Source of the DNA: Halomonas sp. DQ26W
GTDB lineage: Bacteria > Pseudomonadota > Gammaproteobacteria > Pseudomonadales > Halomonadaceae
Direction of reading: 5' to 3'
Length of the DNA stretch: 64,000 bases
Assembly (NCBI RefSeq): GCF_003339685.1
Contig: NZ_QPKI01000004.1
Coordinates: forward strand, 36,265-100,264
Under the pieces are notes generated by a model that did no database searches, was not told the origin of the DNA, and saw only the letters and a list, made by a program, of their open reading frames with translations. Positions 52,088 through 59,447 of the stretch are shown here, piece by piece; the first letter of the stretch is position 1; each line of letters opens with the position of its first letter. Made by a program: the position numbers and the translations under genes.

Positions 52088-53610
52088 TACGCCCCTCGCT
52101 GCTGCTCGGCGCCCTGCTGGGCCTGGGTATTCCGGCCCTGACGGCTGTGGCCGACGAGCCCGACCCCAACGTGCTCTACAACCACCACTGCGCGATCTGT
52201 CATGGCGTCAGCCGCCTGGGCGGCATCGGCCCAGCACTGCTGCCGGACAACCTTTCGCGGCTCAAGCACGACGAGGCCTTCGAGGTCATCCGCGACGGCC
52301 GCATAGCCACTCAGATGCCCGCCTACGGCGAACTGTTGGATGAGGCCGAGATTGCTGCCCTGGCCGAATGGATCTTCGAGGCGCCGGAGGTGGAGCCGAG
52401 CTGGACCGACGAGGATATCCTGGCCAGTCAGGACGTCCGTCACGCCTACGGCACCCTGCCCGACGAGCCTGTTTTCGAAGTCGAGGATCTCAAGAACCTC
52501 TTTCTCGTCGTGGAGATCGGCGATCACCACGTCAGCCTGCTCGACGGTGACAAGTTCGAACGCATCACCCGCTTCCCCAGCCGCTATGCGCTGCACGGCG
52601 GGCCCAAGTACACCCCGGACGGCCGCTACGTCTACTTCGGCTCCCGCGACGGCTGGGTAACCAAGTACGACATCTACAACCTCGAGGTCACCGCCGAGGT
52701 GCGTGCCGGTATCAACATGCGCAACATCGCCGTCTCCGCCGATGGCCGCTATGTGCTGGCCGGCAACTACCTGCCGCACTCGCTGGTGCTGCTGGATGCC
52801 CGGGATCTTGACCTGATCGCCACCATCCCGGTGGAGGGGCTGAACGGCGAAACCTCTCGCGTCAGTGCCGTCTATACCGCGCCGCCACGCAACAGCTTCG
52901 TTGCCGCCCTGCGCGACATTCCCGAGGTGTGGGAGATCCGCTGGCCCGAAGAGCGGGCCGACGGCGATGAGACCATCATCGGCGACTTCGCCCTGCACCG
53001 CATGGAGGCGCCGGACTACCTCGACGACTTCTTCTTCGACATGGACTACCGCTACCTGGTAGGCGCCGCACGGGGCGGCAAGGGCGGACAGGTGTTCGAC
53101 ATGGACGAGGAGGTCAAGGTCGCCGACCTGCCGCTGGAAGGCATGCCGCACCTGGGCGCCGGCATCACCTGGGAGCTGGACGGGCGCCGCGTCATGGCGA
53201 TCCCGCACATCGACAAGGGGCAGGTGTCGGTGTTCGACATGACCGACTGGTCCCTGATCACCCATATCGAGACCGACGGCCCCGGCTTCTTCATGCGCAG
53301 CCACGAGAACTCGCCCTACGCCTGGGTAGACGTCTTCTTCGGCCCCAACCACGATCGTATCCACGTGATCGACAAGCAGACCCTGGAGATCGTCGAGACG
53401 CTGATCCCCGAGCCGGGCAAGACCGCCGCCCACGTGGAGTTCGACCGCCGCGGCGAGACCCTGCTGCTGAGCATCTGGGACGACGACGGCTACCTGCTGT
53501 GGCTCGACGGCAATACCCTGGAGGAACTGGGCCGCATGCCGATGAAACGCCCCTCGGGCAAGTACAATGTATGGAACAAGACACAGTACGAGGAAGGCAC
53601 GAGCCATTAG
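52084..53610 (+). CDS. nirN: NirN, dihydro-heme d1 dehydrogenase
   Basis: Periplasmic c-type cytochrome with a d1-binding propeller, doing the last oxidation in heme d1 synthesis. The 508-residue protein has a signal peptide (GALLGLGIPALTAVADE), CAICHGVSRLGG for heme c, then the propeller with NMRNIAVSADGRYVLAGNYL and AHVEFDRRGETLLLSIWDDD. It ends PSGKYNVWNK and then EGTSH. Length and this ending fit NirN; NirS is longer and ends differently. Hence the window holds the d1 pathway but not the nitrite reductase itself. Confidence 0.87.
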   Translation: MIRPSLLLGALLGLGIPALTAVADEPDPNVLYNHHCAICHGVSRLGGIGPALLPDNLSRLKHDEAFEVIRDGRIATQMPAYGELLDEAEIAALAEWIFEAPEVEPSWTDEDILASQDVRHAYGTLPDEPVFEVEDLKNLFLVVEIGDHHVSLLDGDKFERITRFPSRYALHGGPKYTPDGRYVYFGSRDGWVTKYDIYNLEVTAEVRAGINMRNIAVSADGRYVLAGNYLPHSLVLLDARDLDLIATIPVEGLNGETSRVSAVYTAPPRNSFVAALRDIPEVWEIRWPEERADGDETIIGDFALHRMEAPDYLDDFFFDMDYRYLVGAARGGKGGQVFDMDEEVKVADLPLEGMPHLGAGITWELDGRRVMAIPHIDKGQVSVFDMTDWSLITHIETDGPGFFMRSHENSPYAWVDVFFGPNHDRIHVIDKQTLEIVETLIPEPGKTAAHVEFDRRGETLLLSIWDDDGYLLWLDGNTLEELGRMPMKRPSGKYNVWNKTQYEEGTSH

Positions 53611-53624
53611 GAGTCATTAAAAAG

Positions 53625-53835
53625 ACCTGATTACGCATAAGGCTCAGCAGGCGCCTGGTGCAGGCCGCCGCGTTAGCGGTGATCGTTGGCGTCGGCAACA
53701 CCGCCGGGAGGCCTGCGGCCTCCAGTCGTGAGCTGAAGCTACTCCTACAGCGGCGTGGCACCGTCGGTGGAGAGGATCGCTGTTGGAGCGCTGGTTCCCA
53801 TCGCGACTGGCGCCGATAGGCGCCTCGGCGGAGGC
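53625..53835 (+). repeat. Dispersed repeat family D, copy 3
   Basis: Longest copy of the family, between nirN and nnrS. CGCATAAGGCTCAGCAGG followed by CGCCTG matches 16861-16890, and GGAGGCCTGCGGCCTCCAG with the following TCG-GAGCTGAAGCT is also shared. Blocks such as GTTGGAGCGCTG and ATCGCGACTGGCGCC match 1-60. Confidence 0.7.
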
Positions 53836-53891
53836 TGAAAGATTGGCCCGATGGCTGATCAAGGTGAATAATCAGGTAAAAAGAAGCATTC

Positions 53892-53905
53892 TTGATACCG
53901 GTCAT
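53892..53905 (+). promoter_or_regulatory. FNR/DNR-type box upstream of nnrS copy 2
   Basis: TTGAT-ACCG-GTCAT matches 8 of 10 consensus positions, 63 bases before the ATG. It is nearly identical to the ubiU box. Confidence 0.55.
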
Positions 53906-53968
53906 GGTGCTACCCGGTCCATGCGCACACAATGGCTTTATCCAACCGTTTGAGTCGGGTATACCACC

Positions 53969-55183
53969 ATGAAATCTGCCACCTCCGCACCACAATCTGC
54001 ATCCGGCCTGACGCGTCTTCCCGTGGCGCGTCTCGCCTTTCGCCCCTTCTTTCTGCTGGCGTCGCTGTTCAGCGTATTGTCCATGATCGTCTGGTTCGCC
54101 TTCTGGCATGGCGATATCTTGCTGCGGCCCCACGGAGGGCTGATGTGGTGGCACCAGCACGAGATGATCTTCGGCTTCGGTGCTGCCGTGGTGGTGGGTT
54201 TCCTGCTGACGGCGGTACAGAACTGGACCGGCCGGCCCAGCATTACCGGTGCTCCGCTGCTGGGGCTGGTGGGCGTCTGGTTGGCGGCACGCGTGCTGCT
54301 GGCCTACCCGATGGGCCTGCCGGCCTGGCTATTGATGCTGCTCGATGTTGCCTTCCTGCCGCTGGCAGCCCTGGTGATGGGGCGGCTGGTGGTAGCGGCC
54401 CGGCTGTGGCGTAACCTGATGTTCGTGCCGGTCTTGCTGCTGCTGGCCCTGGCCAACCTGGCCATGCACCTGGGGGTCATCCAGGGCAAGCTGCCGCTGA
54501 TTCGCGAGGGCGGCTACCTGGGCGTACTGCTGATTGCCGTGCTGATGGTGCTGCTCGGCGGTCGGGTCATTCCCTTCTTTACCTCGCTCAAGCTCGGCCG
54601 GCCCAAGGTGGCACCCATAGCCTGGCTGGAGTCGCTCTCCGTGGGCTCCACCCTCGGCGTGGTGCTGTTGCAGCTGCTGATACTGTTCGGTGTGCCTGTG
54701 CCGCCGGGGCTGCTGGCGCTGGTCATGCTGGTGGCGGCGGCGGCCAATCTGGTGCGTCTGGCGCGCTGGGAGGGGTATCGCACCCTCCACGAGCCGCTGC
54801 TCTGGGGCCTGCACATCAGCTATGCCTTCGTTTCCGTGGGGCTATTGATGTGGGCGATGGCGCTGATGGGGGCATTTCGTGTCGAGCTGGCGCTGCATGC
54901 CCTGGCCATCGGCGGCATTGCCACCATGATGCTGGCGATGATGTCACGGGTTTCGCTGGGCCACACCGGGCGCACGATTCGTACCCTGCCGGGCATCGGC
55001 GTGGGCCTCGGCCTGATGTTTGCCGGTGCCCTGCTGCGCTCGCCGGTGCTGGCGATGTTCCCGCAGATCACCCACTGGACCTATAACCTCAGCATCCTGT
55101 TCTGGTGTATCGCCTACCTGATCTTCCTGCTCCATTACACCGTGCCGCTCTTGACTGCTCGAGTGGATGGCAGGGATGGCTGA
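53969..55183 (+). CDS. nnrS: NnrS family membrane protein (copy 2)
   Basis: A 404-residue, about 12-helix NnrS protein. It has all the family marks: RLAFRPFFLLASLFSVLSM, WWHQHEMIFGFGAAVVVGFL with the metal-ligand histidines, NWTGRPSITG, GGRVIPFFT and ALAIGGIATMMLAMMSRVSL GH. It matches the family better than copy 1. It probably limits nitrosative stress while NO is an intermediate. It is followed after 12 bases by the SirB2-family gene. Confidence 0.93.
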   Translation: MKSATSAPQSASGLTRLPVARLAFRPFFLLASLFSVLSMIVWFAFWHGDILLRPHGGLMWWHQHEMIFGFGAAVVVGFLLTAVQNWTGRPSITGAPLLGLVGVWLAARVLLAYPMGLPAWLLMLLDVAFLPLAALVMGRLVVAARLWRNLMFVPVLLLLALANLAMHLGVIQGKLPLIREGGYLGVLLIAVLMVLLGGRVIPFFTSLKLGRPKVAPIAWLESLSVGSTLGVVLLQLLILFGVPVPPGLLALVMLVAAAANLVRLARWEGYRTLHEPLLWGLHISYAFVSVGLLMWAMALMGAFRVELALHALAIGGIATMMLAMMSRVSLGHTGRTIRTLPGIGVGLGLMFAGALLRSPVLAMFPQITHWTYNLSILFWCIAYLIFLLHYTVPLLTARVDGRDG

Positions 55184-55195
55184 GGGAGCCGAGAC

Positions 55196-55588
55196 GTGGT
55201 CGAGCACTACTTCCTGATCAAGCATTTACATATGACCACGGCGGGACTGAGCCTCGCCTTCTTCATCCTGCGTGCCTGGTGGTCGGTGCGCGAAGCGCCG
55301 ATTCTGCAGCGGCGCTGGGTGAAGATCGTGCCCCACGTCAACGATACGCTGCTGCTTACATTCGGCATCCTGCTGATGGTGATGCTGTCGATGTGGCCGC
55401 AGCGTCATCCCTGGCTTGCCGCAAAGATCCTCGCCCTGCTGGTGTATATCGTGCTGGGGAGTGTGGCGATCAAGCGCGGGCGCACATCGCTGGTCCGGGG
55501 CATGGCGGCGTTGGCAGCAGTCATCACCTTCCTGTACATGCTGGGCACGGCCATGTTCAAGGATCCCCTCTGGTTTGCTAGGCTTTGA
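55196..55588 (+). CDS. SirB2-family small membrane protein
   Basis: A 130-residue protein with four hydrophobic helices and the SirB2 start YFLIKHLHMTTAGLSLAFFI, then PILQRRWVKIVPHVNDTLLL. Function is unknown; relatives occur beside nnrS and nor genes. It uses a GTG start 12 bases after nnrS. The last codons and the TGA stop (55586-55588) lie inside the left terminal repeat of a MITE-like element, so the native C-terminus may have been a few residues different. Confidence 0.82.
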   Translation: MVEHYFLIKHLHMTTAGLSLAFFILRAWWSVREAPILQRRWVKIVPHVNDTLLLTFGILLMVMLSMWPQRHPWLAAKILALLVYIVLGSVAIKRGRTSLVRGMAALAAVITFLYMLGTAMFKDPLWFARL

Positions 55589-55723
55589 ACGAAAACTGCC
55601 TGCGCTCGGTCATGCGGCGTTAAAAACCGGTTCAAAATGCTCATTTACACCCCGCAAACTCCGCTTTTTCGCCGATTTTTGCCTTGCCTGACCTTCGCTC
55701 GCCGACTTTTCGTACATAGCCTA
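55579..55723 (+). mobile_element. MITE-like element B, 145 bp
   Basis: It is bounded by 17-bp inverted repeats TAGGCTTTGAACGAAAA and, reversed, TAGGCTATGTACGAAAA (15 of 17 alike). The interior matches element A at 4053-4318 (CTGCGCTCGG, CGGCGTTAAAAA, CTCATTTACA, CGATTTTTGCCTTGC) without A's extra middle. No coding capacity. It overlaps the 3' end of the SirB2-family gene. Confidence 0.65.
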
Positions 55724-55810
55724 GACATGGCTCTCTTCTACGGGCACGACCCGCTGGGCTTCTATACTGAGAGCCTGGTGAGACACACACGACAAGACGA
55801 GGAAAACCGC

Positions 55811-56134
55811 ATGGCCAATCAAGATCTTCCTTCCGGCGCCGGCAAGGTGGCGGATGACTATCCCGAGGTGTGGCAAGCCTTCGCCTCGCTGGGCAAGGCG
55901 TGCGCCGAAGCCGGTCCGCTGGATGCCCGCACGCGGCGCCTGGTCAAGCTGGCGCTGGCGGTGGGGGGCGGCTCCGAAGGTGCCGTGCATTCGCACATGC
56001 GGCGTGCCATGGCTGAGGGCATCGAGCCCGAGGCACTCAAACAGGTAGCGATGTTGGCGATTCCGACCCTGGGGCTGCCCGCCGGCGTTGCGGCATTAAC
56101 CTGGATCGAGGACATCACCGACGCCAGAGAATAA
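55811..56134 (+). CDS. Carboxymuconolactone decarboxylase-like (AhpD-like) protein
   Basis: A 107-residue all-helical CMD-domain protein: FASLGKACAEAGPLDARTRR, then GGGSEGAVHSHMRRAMAEGI and QVAMLAIPTLGLPAGVAALT. The catalytic CX2C of AhpD peroxidases is absent (AVHSHM is in its place), so it is not a peroxidase of that type and its activity is unknown. The ATG at 55811 follows GAGGAAAACCGC. Many denitrifiers keep such a gene near nor. Confidence 0.78.
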   Translation: MANQDLPSGAGKVADDYPEVWQAFASLGKACAEAGPLDARTRRLVKLALAVGGGSEGAVHSHMRRAMAEGIEPEALKQVAMLAIPTLGLPAGVAALTWIEDITDARE

Positions 56135-56349
56135 ACGACTGCGCGGGCGAATGGCGTTGTTGCACGGTGCTCGGAATCCTCACCTATACCCCATAGGCTC
56201 CGGTTCCTGTGCGCCGTGCACCTAGCCCTTCATCCCGCTCGTGCGTTTCTAGACCTTTCCTTTCGTGTTTTTCGGCCCGCCGTGCGACATCAGACCGCAA
56301 CCTTTTCCCTCCTGCCATACCGCCACTTTCACGGCTCTTTGCCCCGCAT

Positions 56350-56363
56350 TTGACGAAGGTCAA
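56350..56363 (+). promoter_or_regulatory. FNR/DNR-type box upstream of norC
   Basis: TTGAC-GAAG-GTCAA is a symmetrical FNR-type box, 124 bases before the norC ATG. The 352-base gap 56135-56487 contains this box, the NsrR box below and no gene. Confidence 0.75.
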
Positions 56364-56392
56364 TGCCGGCCCCAATCCGGGGCTGTACTCTA

Positions 56393-56415
56393 AAGATGCA
56401 CCATAAATGCATGTT
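56393..56415 (+). promoter_or_regulatory. NsrR box upstream of norC
   Basis: AAGATGCAC-N5-ATGCATGTT agrees with the NsrR palindrome AAGATGCAT-N5-ATGCATCTT at 16 of 18 arm positions. It lies 30 bases downstream of the FNR box centre region and 72 bases before norC, a position suited to repression. nsrR is encoded at 9157-9603. Confidence 0.7.
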
Positions 56416-56487
56416 TAAAGGGGTGGGACTGATCGATCATGATCGCAGGTCCCTTGAAAAGCCACACGAGCGAGGGGGGAAAGGCCC

Positions 56488-56934
56488 ATGACCGAAGGCC
56501 TCACCAAGGCGGCGGCCCGAAATATATTCTACGGCGGCTCGCTATTCTTCTTCCTGCTGTTTGCCGGACTGACGGCTCACAGTCACTACTACATCGTCAA
56601 CACGTCGACCCAGCCCATGTCGGATTCCGTCAGGCTAGGTAAGCATGTCTGGGAAGAGCACAACTGCATCAACTGTCACACCATTCTCGGCGAAGGCTCC
56701 TACTTCGCGCCTGAAGTTGGCAACGTCTGGACCCGTTTCGGTGGTCATAACAACCCTGAAGGGGCTCGCATGGCCCTCGAGGCGTGGATGAACGCCCAGC
56801 CCACCGGCGCGCCCGGCCGTCGTCAGATGCCCGCCTTCGACATCAACGATGAAGAAATGCAGGCGCTGATCGACTTCCTGGAGTGGACCGATTCCATCGA
56901 CACCCAGGGCTGGCCGCCGCATCCGGCCGGCTGA
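56488..56934 (+). CDS. norC: NorC, cytochrome c subunit of nitric oxide reductase
   Basis: Membrane-anchored monoheme cytochrome of 148 residues. It has one N-terminal helix (FFFLLFAGLTAHSHYYI), heme site CINCHTILGEGSYFAPE and a Met ligand in RRQMPAFDINDEEM. It passes electrons to NorB. The ATG follows a GGGGGGAAA-type site. First gene of norCBQD, behind FNR and NsrR boxes. Confidence 0.97.
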   Translation: MTEGLTKAAARNIFYGGSLFFFLLFAGLTAHSHYYIVNTSTQPMSDSVRLGKHVWEEHNCINCHTILGEGSYFAPEVGNVWTRFGGHNNPEGARMALEAWMNAQPTGAPGRRQMPAFDINDEEMQALIDFLEWTDSIDTQGWPPHPAG

Positions 56935-56967
56935 TCCGGATTCCAGGAACCAAGGAGAGTCGAACCG

Positions 56968-58314
56968 ATGAAATATGAAACACAGAAGGTGGCCTTACCC
57001 TTCTTCATGGTGGCCATGGCGCTATTCGCGCTACAGATCGTCTTCGGGCTGCTGGCCGCAGCGGCATACGTGTGGCCGCACTTCATGTCCGAAGCCATGC
57101 CGTTCAACATCACCCGTACCAGCCACACCAACCTGCTGATCGTGTGGTTGCTGATCGGCTTCATGGGTTGTACCTACTATCTGATGCCGGAAGAGGCGGA
57201 GAACGAGATCTACAGCCCCAACCTGGCTTATTTCCAGTTGGCGCTGTTCGCCATCGCCGGTGCCGGTGCGCTGATCAGCTACCAGTTCGGCATTCATGAA
57301 GGTCGCCACTATCTCGAGCAGCCGCTATGGGCGAAGCTGGTGATAACGGTTTCCTTCCTGATGTTCCTGTTCAATACCAGCTTGACCATGCTCAAGGGAC
57401 GCAGGACCGCCATCAACATGGTGCTGATGCTCGGCCTGTGGCTGGCGGCGATATTCTGGCTGTTCGCTTTCTACAATCCCGATAACCTGGCGCTGGATAA
57501 GCTGTGGTGGTGGTGGATTGTTCACATCTGGGTGGAAGGTGTGTGGGAGCTGATCATGGCCTCGCTGCTTGGCTACCTGTTGATCAAGATGACCGGTGTC
57601 GACCGTGAAGTGATCGAGAAGTGGCTCTATGTCATCGTCGGCCTGGCGCTGTTCTCCGGCCTGCTGGGAACCGGCCACCACTACTACTGGATCGGCACAC
57701 CCGCCTACTGGCAGCCGATCGGCAGCATCTTCTCCACGCTTGAGGTGATCCCGTTCTTCGCCATGGTGGTATTCGCCTTCTACATGTTCTGGAAGGGCAG
57801 CCGTAATCACCCGAACAAGGCCGCCATGCTGTGGACCCTGGGCAGCGCTGCCGTGGCCTTCTTCGGTGCTGGTGTGTGGGGCTTCATGCACACCCTGTCG
57901 TGGATCAACTACTACACCCACGGTACCCAGATCACCGCAGCCCACGGCCACCTGGCCTTCTACGGCGCCTACGTGATGCTGGTACTGGGTGTCATCACCT
58001 ACGCCATGCCGCAGCTGCGTCGCGTGCAGCCCTACAACCAGGTGCTGAACATGTGGGCGTTTTGGATCATGACCTCGGCCATGTGGTTCATGACCTTTAC
58101 CCTGACCTTCGCAGGAGTCGTCCAGACTCACCTGCAGCGGGTGCTCGGCATGAACTTCATGCAGATCCAGGAGCAGCTCGAGCTGTTCTACATCATGCGC
58201 TTCGGTACTGGTATCTTCGTGGGTATCGCCGCCTTGATGTTCATCTACGCGGTGTTCGCACCGGCGCGTGAGCAGGTGCCTGCTACCAGCCGCCCGCTGA
58301 CTGCCAACGAGTGA
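56968..58314 (+). CDS. norB: NorB, catalytic subunit of nitric oxide reductase
   Basis: Twelve-helix heme b/b3-FeB enzyme reducing NO to N2O at the inner membrane. The 448-residue protein has NITRTSHTNLLIVWLLIGF, HIWVEGVWELIMASLLGYL, TGHHYYWIGTPAYWQ and AAHGHLAFYGAYVMLVLGV, which hold the heme and FeB histidines and the conserved glutamates. It lacks the N-terminal quinol-oxidase extension of qNor, in keeping with a separate NorC (cNor type). It lies 33 bases after norC. Confidence 0.98.
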   Translation: MKYETQKVALPFFMVAMALFALQIVFGLLAAAAYVWPHFMSEAMPFNITRTSHTNLLIVWLLIGFMGCTYYLMPEEAENEIYSPNLAYFQLALFAIAGAGALISYQFGIHEGRHYLEQPLWAKLVITVSFLMFLFNTSLTMLKGRRTAINMVLMLGLWLAAIFWLFAFYNPDNLALDKLWWWWIVHIWVEGVWELIMASLLGYLLIKMTGVDREVIEKWLYVIVGLALFSGLLGTGHHYYWIGTPAYWQPIGSIFSTLEVIPFFAMVVFAFYMFWKGSRNHPNKAAMLWTLGSAAVAFFGAGVWGFMHTLSWINYYTHGTQITAAHGHLAFYGAYVMLVLGVITYAMPQLRRVQPYNQVLNMWAFWIMTSAMWFMTFTLTFAGVVQTHLQRVLGMNFMQIQEQLELFYIMRFGTGIFVGIAALMFIYAVFAPAREQVPATSRPLTANE

Positions 58315-58371
58315 TAGATCCTCGGCGGGGTGTGCCTCGCGCCCCGCCGAGCCTTTCCCTGGAGTAACGCC

Positions 58372-59193
58372 ATGTCTCATACTGCTACTGCTCCGGCAGC
58401 GCCTTCCGCTTTCGAGCAGGACCTACCCTATTACGAACCGGTCGGCAACGAGTGCGCGCTGTTCGAGCAGGCGTATCAGCAGCATCTGCCGCTGCTGCTC
58501 AAGGGACCGACCGGCTGTGGCAAGACCCGCTTCGTCAGTCATATGGCGGCCAAGCTGGGCCGTCCGTTGTTCACTGTTTCCTGTCACGATGACCTCACCG
58601 CCGCCGACCTCACCGGCCGCTACCTGCTGCAGGGCGGCGAGACCCGCTGGGTCGACGGTCCGCTGACCCGCGCCGTGCGCGAAGGCGGCATCTGCTACCT
58701 CGACGAGGTGGTCGAGGCGCGCAAGGACGTCACCGTGGTGCTTCACCCCCTTACCGATGATCGCCGCATGCTGCCGCTGGAACGTACCGGCGAGTTGCTC
58801 GAGGCACCGGACGATTTCATGCTGGTGGTTTCCTACAACCCCGGCTATCAGCACATTCTCAAGTCACTCAAGCCGAGTACCCGTCAGCGCTTCGTGGCGA
58901 TGTCCTTCGACTTCCCGCCCCCCCGGGTGGAGTGCGATATCGTCGCCCGCGAGAGCGGCCTGTCGCATGAGCGGTGTGCCGCCCTGGTCAACCTGGCCGC
59001 GCGCCTGCGCGAGCTCAAGGGCCAGGACCTGGAGGAGGGCGTTTCCACCCGCCTGCTGGTCTACTGCGCCACCCTGATCAATGCCGGCATGCCGATTCTG
59101 GAGGCGACCCGGGCCACCCTGGTCGAGCCGCTTTCCGACGACCTGGATGTTCAGGAAGGGTTGATGGAAGCTATTCAGGCCACCTTCGGCTAG
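58372..59193 (+). CDS. norQ: NorQ, AAA+ ATPase of NO reductase maturation
   Basis: MoxR-type AAA+ ATPase, 273 residues, that with NorD inserts the non-heme iron into NorB. Walker A is LLLKGPTGCGKTRFVSHMA (about 44), Walker B GGICYLDEVVEARKDV, and sensor 1 VVSYNPGYQ. The ATG at 58372 follows a CTGGAG site. A dispersed repeat fills the 250-base gap to norD. Confidence 0.95.
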   Translation: MSHTATAPAAPSAFEQDLPYYEPVGNECALFEQAYQQHLPLLLKGPTGCGKTRFVSHMAAKLGRPLFTVSCHDDLTAADLTGRYLLQGGETRWVDGPLTRAVREGGICYLDEVVEARKDVTVVLHPLTDDRRMLPLERTGELLEAPDDFMLVVSYNPGYQHILKSLKPSTRQRFVAMSFDFPPPRVECDIVARESGLSHERCAALVNLAARLRELKGQDLEEGVSTRLLVYCATLINAGMPILEATRATLVEPLSDDLDVQEGLMEAIQATFG

Positions 59194-59200
59194 GCCCTGC

Positions 59201-59367
59201 GAGGCGCCGGGGGGAGATAGGAGAGGAGGTCCTACGCCATGGGTGAGGAGCACTGCTCCGAACGGGCTGGCCATGGATGGCCAGCCCCGGTCCTGCAAGC
59301 GGAGCAGGATGCGAGAGCGAAGCAGGGCGTCGGTAGCGTACAGGGAGGTATTCACAGCGCCTCCTCG
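59201..59367 (+). repeat. Dispersed repeat family C, full copy 1
   Basis: About 167 bases bounded by GAGGCGC at the left and GCGCCTC at the right. The centre (59264-59287) is a perfect hairpin with arms GGGCTGGCCA and TGGCCAGCCC. It lies between norQ and norD. Full copy 2 is at 43690-43854 in reverse and a short copy is at 15901-15988. Confidence 0.75.
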
Positions 59368-59447
59368 ATGGTCTGCCCCTCGGGGCCTGCCGGGTTAGAT
59401 CCGAGCATAGGGCGTCGGTCAACGCCTTCCTGGACAGGAGATTGGTC

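Noticed and set aside
51763-53607. 614-codon open frame on the minus strand
   Set aside because: Antisense shadow of nirN; low-complexity Val/Gln/Asp-rich translation with no recognisable motif.
52084-53610. Reading this gene as nirS
   Set aside because: Its length (508), its position after nirE and its C-terminal ending fit NirN. NirS is usually longer and has a different end.
59326-59340. ops-like core GGTAGCGT in repeat family C
   Set aside because: The flanks differ from ops (GTC before, AC after), it is part of a dispersed repeat found in unrelated gaps, and no polysaccharide gene follows.
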